Assembly: GCA_003993805.1 (NCBI GenBank)
Contig: RSEF01000004.1
Span: forward strand, 75,985,670 to 76,049,669
From: Himantopus leucocephalus
Taxonomy: Eukaryota; Chordata; Aves; Charadriiformes; Recurvirostridae
Length of the DNA stretch: 64,000 nt
Direction: 5' to 3'
Below the pieces are notes generated by a model that searched no databases, was not told where the DNA came from, and was given only the letters and a program-made list of their open reading frames with translations. Within the stretch, counting starts at the first letter, position 1. The number at the start of each line of letters is the position of its first letter. Of the stretch, positions 60,909 through 64,000 are shown piece by piece. The translations under genes were made by a program, and so were the position numbers.

Positions 60909-63529
60909 GGTAACAAAGATGAAAAGAATGCCATGACAAAAGTTATTTATTACCTAGAGGTGTGATTGCACACCTAAGAGGCACCTTCCACAGTGTAGAC
61001 TTTTATGAATTTCTTTATGAAATGGTAATGGAAGATCTTGTTCTGTTTTGGGTGGTTCTGGGTTTGGTTCATTTAGGAATGCTGAACTTTTAGGCACCTG
61101 GCTGCTGATGTCCAGACCCTGGAGTGAAGGTGCTACGCTCAGGCTCTTAAGATACTGCTTTAGGATGTACGATAAAGTGGTCCTAGAAGTCAGTACTCTG
61201 AATAAGAGGGCTGTGTAGATTTGGATAAAGGGGAGATACAGAACCGGATGTCACTGACATTCCACCACTTTTGAGAGTTTAGGCACCTGCCTGCAGCCCT
61301 GAATCAAGCCCATCCAAAAACTGCAGTATGGCACCTCTCCAGTTCACCTTTCAGGAGTTGATTAAGAGTTACCACTGTCTGTAAATGATGGCTGTACTTG
61401 CCTTTTATACAACAGTCCTAAGGTTAGAGCACTTCTCTCAGATTTGAGAAACTTTGTTTCAGCCTCCTCAGTTTATCTTATAAGATGTGATGAAAGTATC
61501 GGATAAATTGAAATACAAAGGTGAAAATTTTTTAAAGACAAATTTAAAAATATGATGTCAAATTATTTAACTTTCATCTTTTGTTTTTATCACCCTTGAA
61601 GTGATTTTGAGGTCCTCTATGGAATGAAAAATAGTTAAAGTCATGAATTGCCTCTCATTCTTGGCCTCTGAATCTTAAATGTGCATCACCTTTCAAAAAA
61701 AGTCTCATTTTATGCTAGACTTACTCAGATTACAACTCCAATTATGATATCTCTTAATCTATGATCATTCAGTTGACACTGTATGCATGCTGATGTATCC
61801 TTACAGCCTTAGACATCTTGCTACATGAACCAAATATATTATTGAACTTTGCCCCTTTAAAGTCTGTATTTAGTTATGAGTTAGCAATTAAATATTTCTG
61901 TTGTGTGATTCTAATAATGCCCCCATCCAATAAAGGGAGTGAACTGTCACGTATAAAAAACACGGATTAACAATATTTTTCCATATTTACTTTGATTATA
62001 ATAGATCTCTTGGCAGTCAACAAGTCTGAACTTGCTTGTTGGCATTTTGTTTCATGACACGAAGGATAAGGATAATTATGTACATGGTTTTCTAATGTCT
62101 CAACAGTTGCAGAATTAAATGACTGAAAACTACTAGCTGGAAGGAAGATTACTGTATTTATGCTTACTTACTATGCATTCTGTGGTTATTATAATACATG
62201 ATATAAATATTTAGAAAACTTCTCTCCTGCTTTACTCCTGGCTCTTTAGAGTTGCAGAAATCTCTCTTAATCGGGTGCTTTGGGTCATATGGCTCCATCA
62301 TTTCTTTCCTTCTGTTTGTTGTCTATCAGCTTCAAAAATTCTGTAAGTTTCCCCAGTGTATTTCGGTCTGCAAGGAAATATTTAAAGTGTAAACATTGTG
62401 AGTCACATATACTTGACCTGATTTTGTGTAAATGTGTTCAGAATATCATATTTGCACATAGTATTTGCAAGCTTCAGCCGCAGTTATAGCAGATAGCCCA
62501 GTGAGTGCTTTGGGAATTAGTGGAGTTCAGGAATTTCTTTAGCTGACAATCTCCCAAGATCACATGTTTCACAGTAAAGATTTCTCATAGGAACTGCTGA
62601 AAACTACTCTGCTTTTCTTTTACCTTTGGATCATGGTACTGGGAATCACCAGGTGACTTTGCTAGAGGTAGTCTAACAATATTGGTTACAACAAACAAAC
62701 GTGTGGTTACACCTCAGAAGACCTTAGAGTATGTGATACAAAATGGATTCTTCATTCTGCCTCTAAGCTTATTTTAGTATATGGTCTAAAATACCTTATG
62801 GCTCTACATATCTTTGATAATATCTTTCAGTATATAAAACTATAAATAGACAGCTCCTACACCTCTAGTCTGTGTACTATGTCACTACAACAGAATAAAT
62901 CGCAGTTATTTCAACTGTCTTACTGTTATCCCAGAATTTTATTTATGAGAATGAAATGAAACTATGAGATTAACTAATAAAAGGAAGATAGCACATACTA
63001 TAGTGTCCCCAGGTGGAAACTATTTCAGGAACTGATAGTTACTTGTGCAAAGTTGGAGGTAATATTATTTTGGAATCTCAGATTCAGGTCTCTTTGGACA
63101 GCGTCAGTCTAAAAATTATTGTTATGCTCATTTATGAGCATAACTGAACTTCCTAGCATTATTTTAGTGTATTTCTTTTTGCAGCTGTCACTCCATAATC
63201 AAGATTTTTTGTTTCAGAAACATAAATCATGCAAACGGTAACTCCGGAGGTCAGCTTTAATCCATAGTGAGTATGACTTTCTAGAATGCATTAAAAGATT
63301 CCTGATTAAAATGTTTGTCTTTTGTGAGTTGAGAGAATGTGATCCTTCTATAAACAAAATAAATAGATTTCAAAACCTGAAGATAAGGCGGTATTTGAAG
63401 TGTGACACAGTTACCAAATTACAGCTAGGGCTTTGTTATTGTCAGTAGGAAAAAATGTCATAGAATTCAAAAACACGTAATTTACAGTCAAATATTGTTG
63501 TCTGTCCTTATAGAATGTGGATGTTGGAA
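60909..63529. other. 2.6 kb without recognisable gene
   Basis: Single-copy AT-rich DNA. A near-perfect palindrome at 63121-63144 is listed separately. A 69-codon frame at 62280-62489 has no domain. Confidence 0.5.
63121..63144. repeat. Perfect 11-bp-arm inverted repeat
   Basis: GTTATGCTCAT and ATGAGCATAAC separated by TT. Pairing stops outside the arms. Possible hairpin or dimeric protein site; no mobile element boundaries are seen around it. Confidence 0.85.
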
Positions 63530-63712
63530 CAGAGAATTTCAAAGAATCTGCTCCGTCCCTGGAAGTGTTCAAGGCCAGGCAGGATGGGGCTTTGATCATC
63601 AACCTGGTCTAGCAGACGGTGTCCCTGGCCATGGCAGGGGGATTGGAACTAGATGACCTTTGAGGTCTCTTCCAACACAAACCAATCTATGACTCTATAA
63701 TTCTATGATAAT
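63530..63712 (+). mobile_element. CR1 3'-end fragment
   Basis: A short, comparatively fresh CR1 tail: TCCCTGGAAGTGTTCAAGGC, GGATGGGGCTTTGATC, CCATGGCAGGGGGATTGG, GGTCTCTTCCAAC, then the terminal repeat ATGACTCTATAATTCTATGA at about 63690-63709. It belongs to the CCATGGCAGG tail type. The sequence GATAATGAATTATAG follows the end. Confidence 0.95.
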
Positions 63713-63767
63713 GAATTATAGCAATTGAAGCGTATAGCTTTTCATGCTCTGCAATTGCTGGAACAAG

Positions 63768-63800
63768 TCATTGTGTATAACCCAGAGTTATACACAATGA
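63768..63800. repeat. Perfect hairpin, 14-bp arms
   Basis: TCATTGTGTATAAC (63768-63781) and GTTATACACAATGA (63787-63800) around the 5-nt loop CCAGA. It begins 56 bp after the CR1 end. It is neither part of CR1 nor a recognised transposon terminus. Confidence 0.95.
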
Positions 63801-64000
63801 AAAGTTGCCTCCATATACTTAAATTATTTTGTATTCACGTAACTGCATGATGATTTTGAATACTCATTGTTACAGATTTTTTTGGGTCCCAGCTAAAACA
63901 ATGGGAGCTTCCAACTGAACTAATCCTGTTAGTGACATTTATTACAAATATTAATAACTTGGGAGAGGAAAAAAACAGCAGCAAAATTTAGTACTGTGCT
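63801..64000. other. Unique sequence, nothing recognised
   Basis: AT-rich tail of the window with no repeat or exon signal. Confidence 0.55.

Noticed and set aside
1..64000. tRNA, rRNA, CRISPR arrays, operons and bacterial features
   Set aside because: No cloverleaf with A/B boxes, no rRNA blocks and no spaced direct-repeat array were seen. Gene structure and repeats are those of vertebrate nuclear DNA.

Overview
The window is vertebrate nuclear DNA, most likely from a bird. Nine fragments of CR1-type (Chicken Repeat 1) LINE retrotransposons are the dominant interspersed repeat. Other repeats are very scarce, the sequence is AT-rich and poor in CpG, and there is one fragment resembling an avian endogenous-retrovirus LTR. 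A crocodilian or turtle origin is not strictly excluded. No host protein-coding exon, tRNA, rRNA or snRNA could be supported anywhere in the 64 kb. Every long open reading frame examined lies inside a CR1 remnant, runs antisense to one, or looks like chance. The segment reads as a gene desert or a very long intron.

Layout. 0.47-4.5 kb holds two CR1 copies on the minus strand, the second keeping decayed reverse-transcriptase coding sequence. 4.5-35.9 kb is about 31 kb in which I recognise no transposable element; it is interrupted by five single-N joins and one 100-N gap. Four of the single-N joins, plus a fifth short one, sit between two near-identical direct copies of 32-147 bp, so local duplication there is probably an assembly effect. 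35.9-36.3 kb is an internally duplicated CR1 tail. 40.2-46.6 kb is rich in homeodomain, E-box and AP-1-like motifs and is my best guess for a cluster of conserved regulatory elements, interrupted by a CR1 copy at 41.5-42.4 kb. 51.1-52.1 kb contains a 171-bp sequence present twice, one copy bounded by a perfect 17-bp direct repeat. 57.3-60.9 kb is a second CR1-rich block with a retroviral LTR-like scrap. 63.5-63.7 kb is a last CR1 tail, followed at once by a perfect 14-bp-arm hairpin.

How it works together: there is no operon or pathway here. The only protein-coding content is dead LINE ORF2 (reverse transcriptase) in three places. CR1 tails fall into two visible types: one carries a CCTGCTTGAGCAGG-like palindrome (0.5, 2.7, 35.9 and 48.7 kb), the other a CCCATGGCAGGG motif (42.3, 57.3 and 63.6 kb), indicating at least two subfamilies. 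I did not find a convincing undescribed biological system. The most unusual signals are the 17-bp-flanked local duplication at 51 kb, the strong hairpin at 63.77 kb, the E-box cluster at 42.7 kb and the 3'-truncated CR1 at 59.7-60.9 kb. All regulatory calls rest on motif reading without alignment and are marked low confidence.
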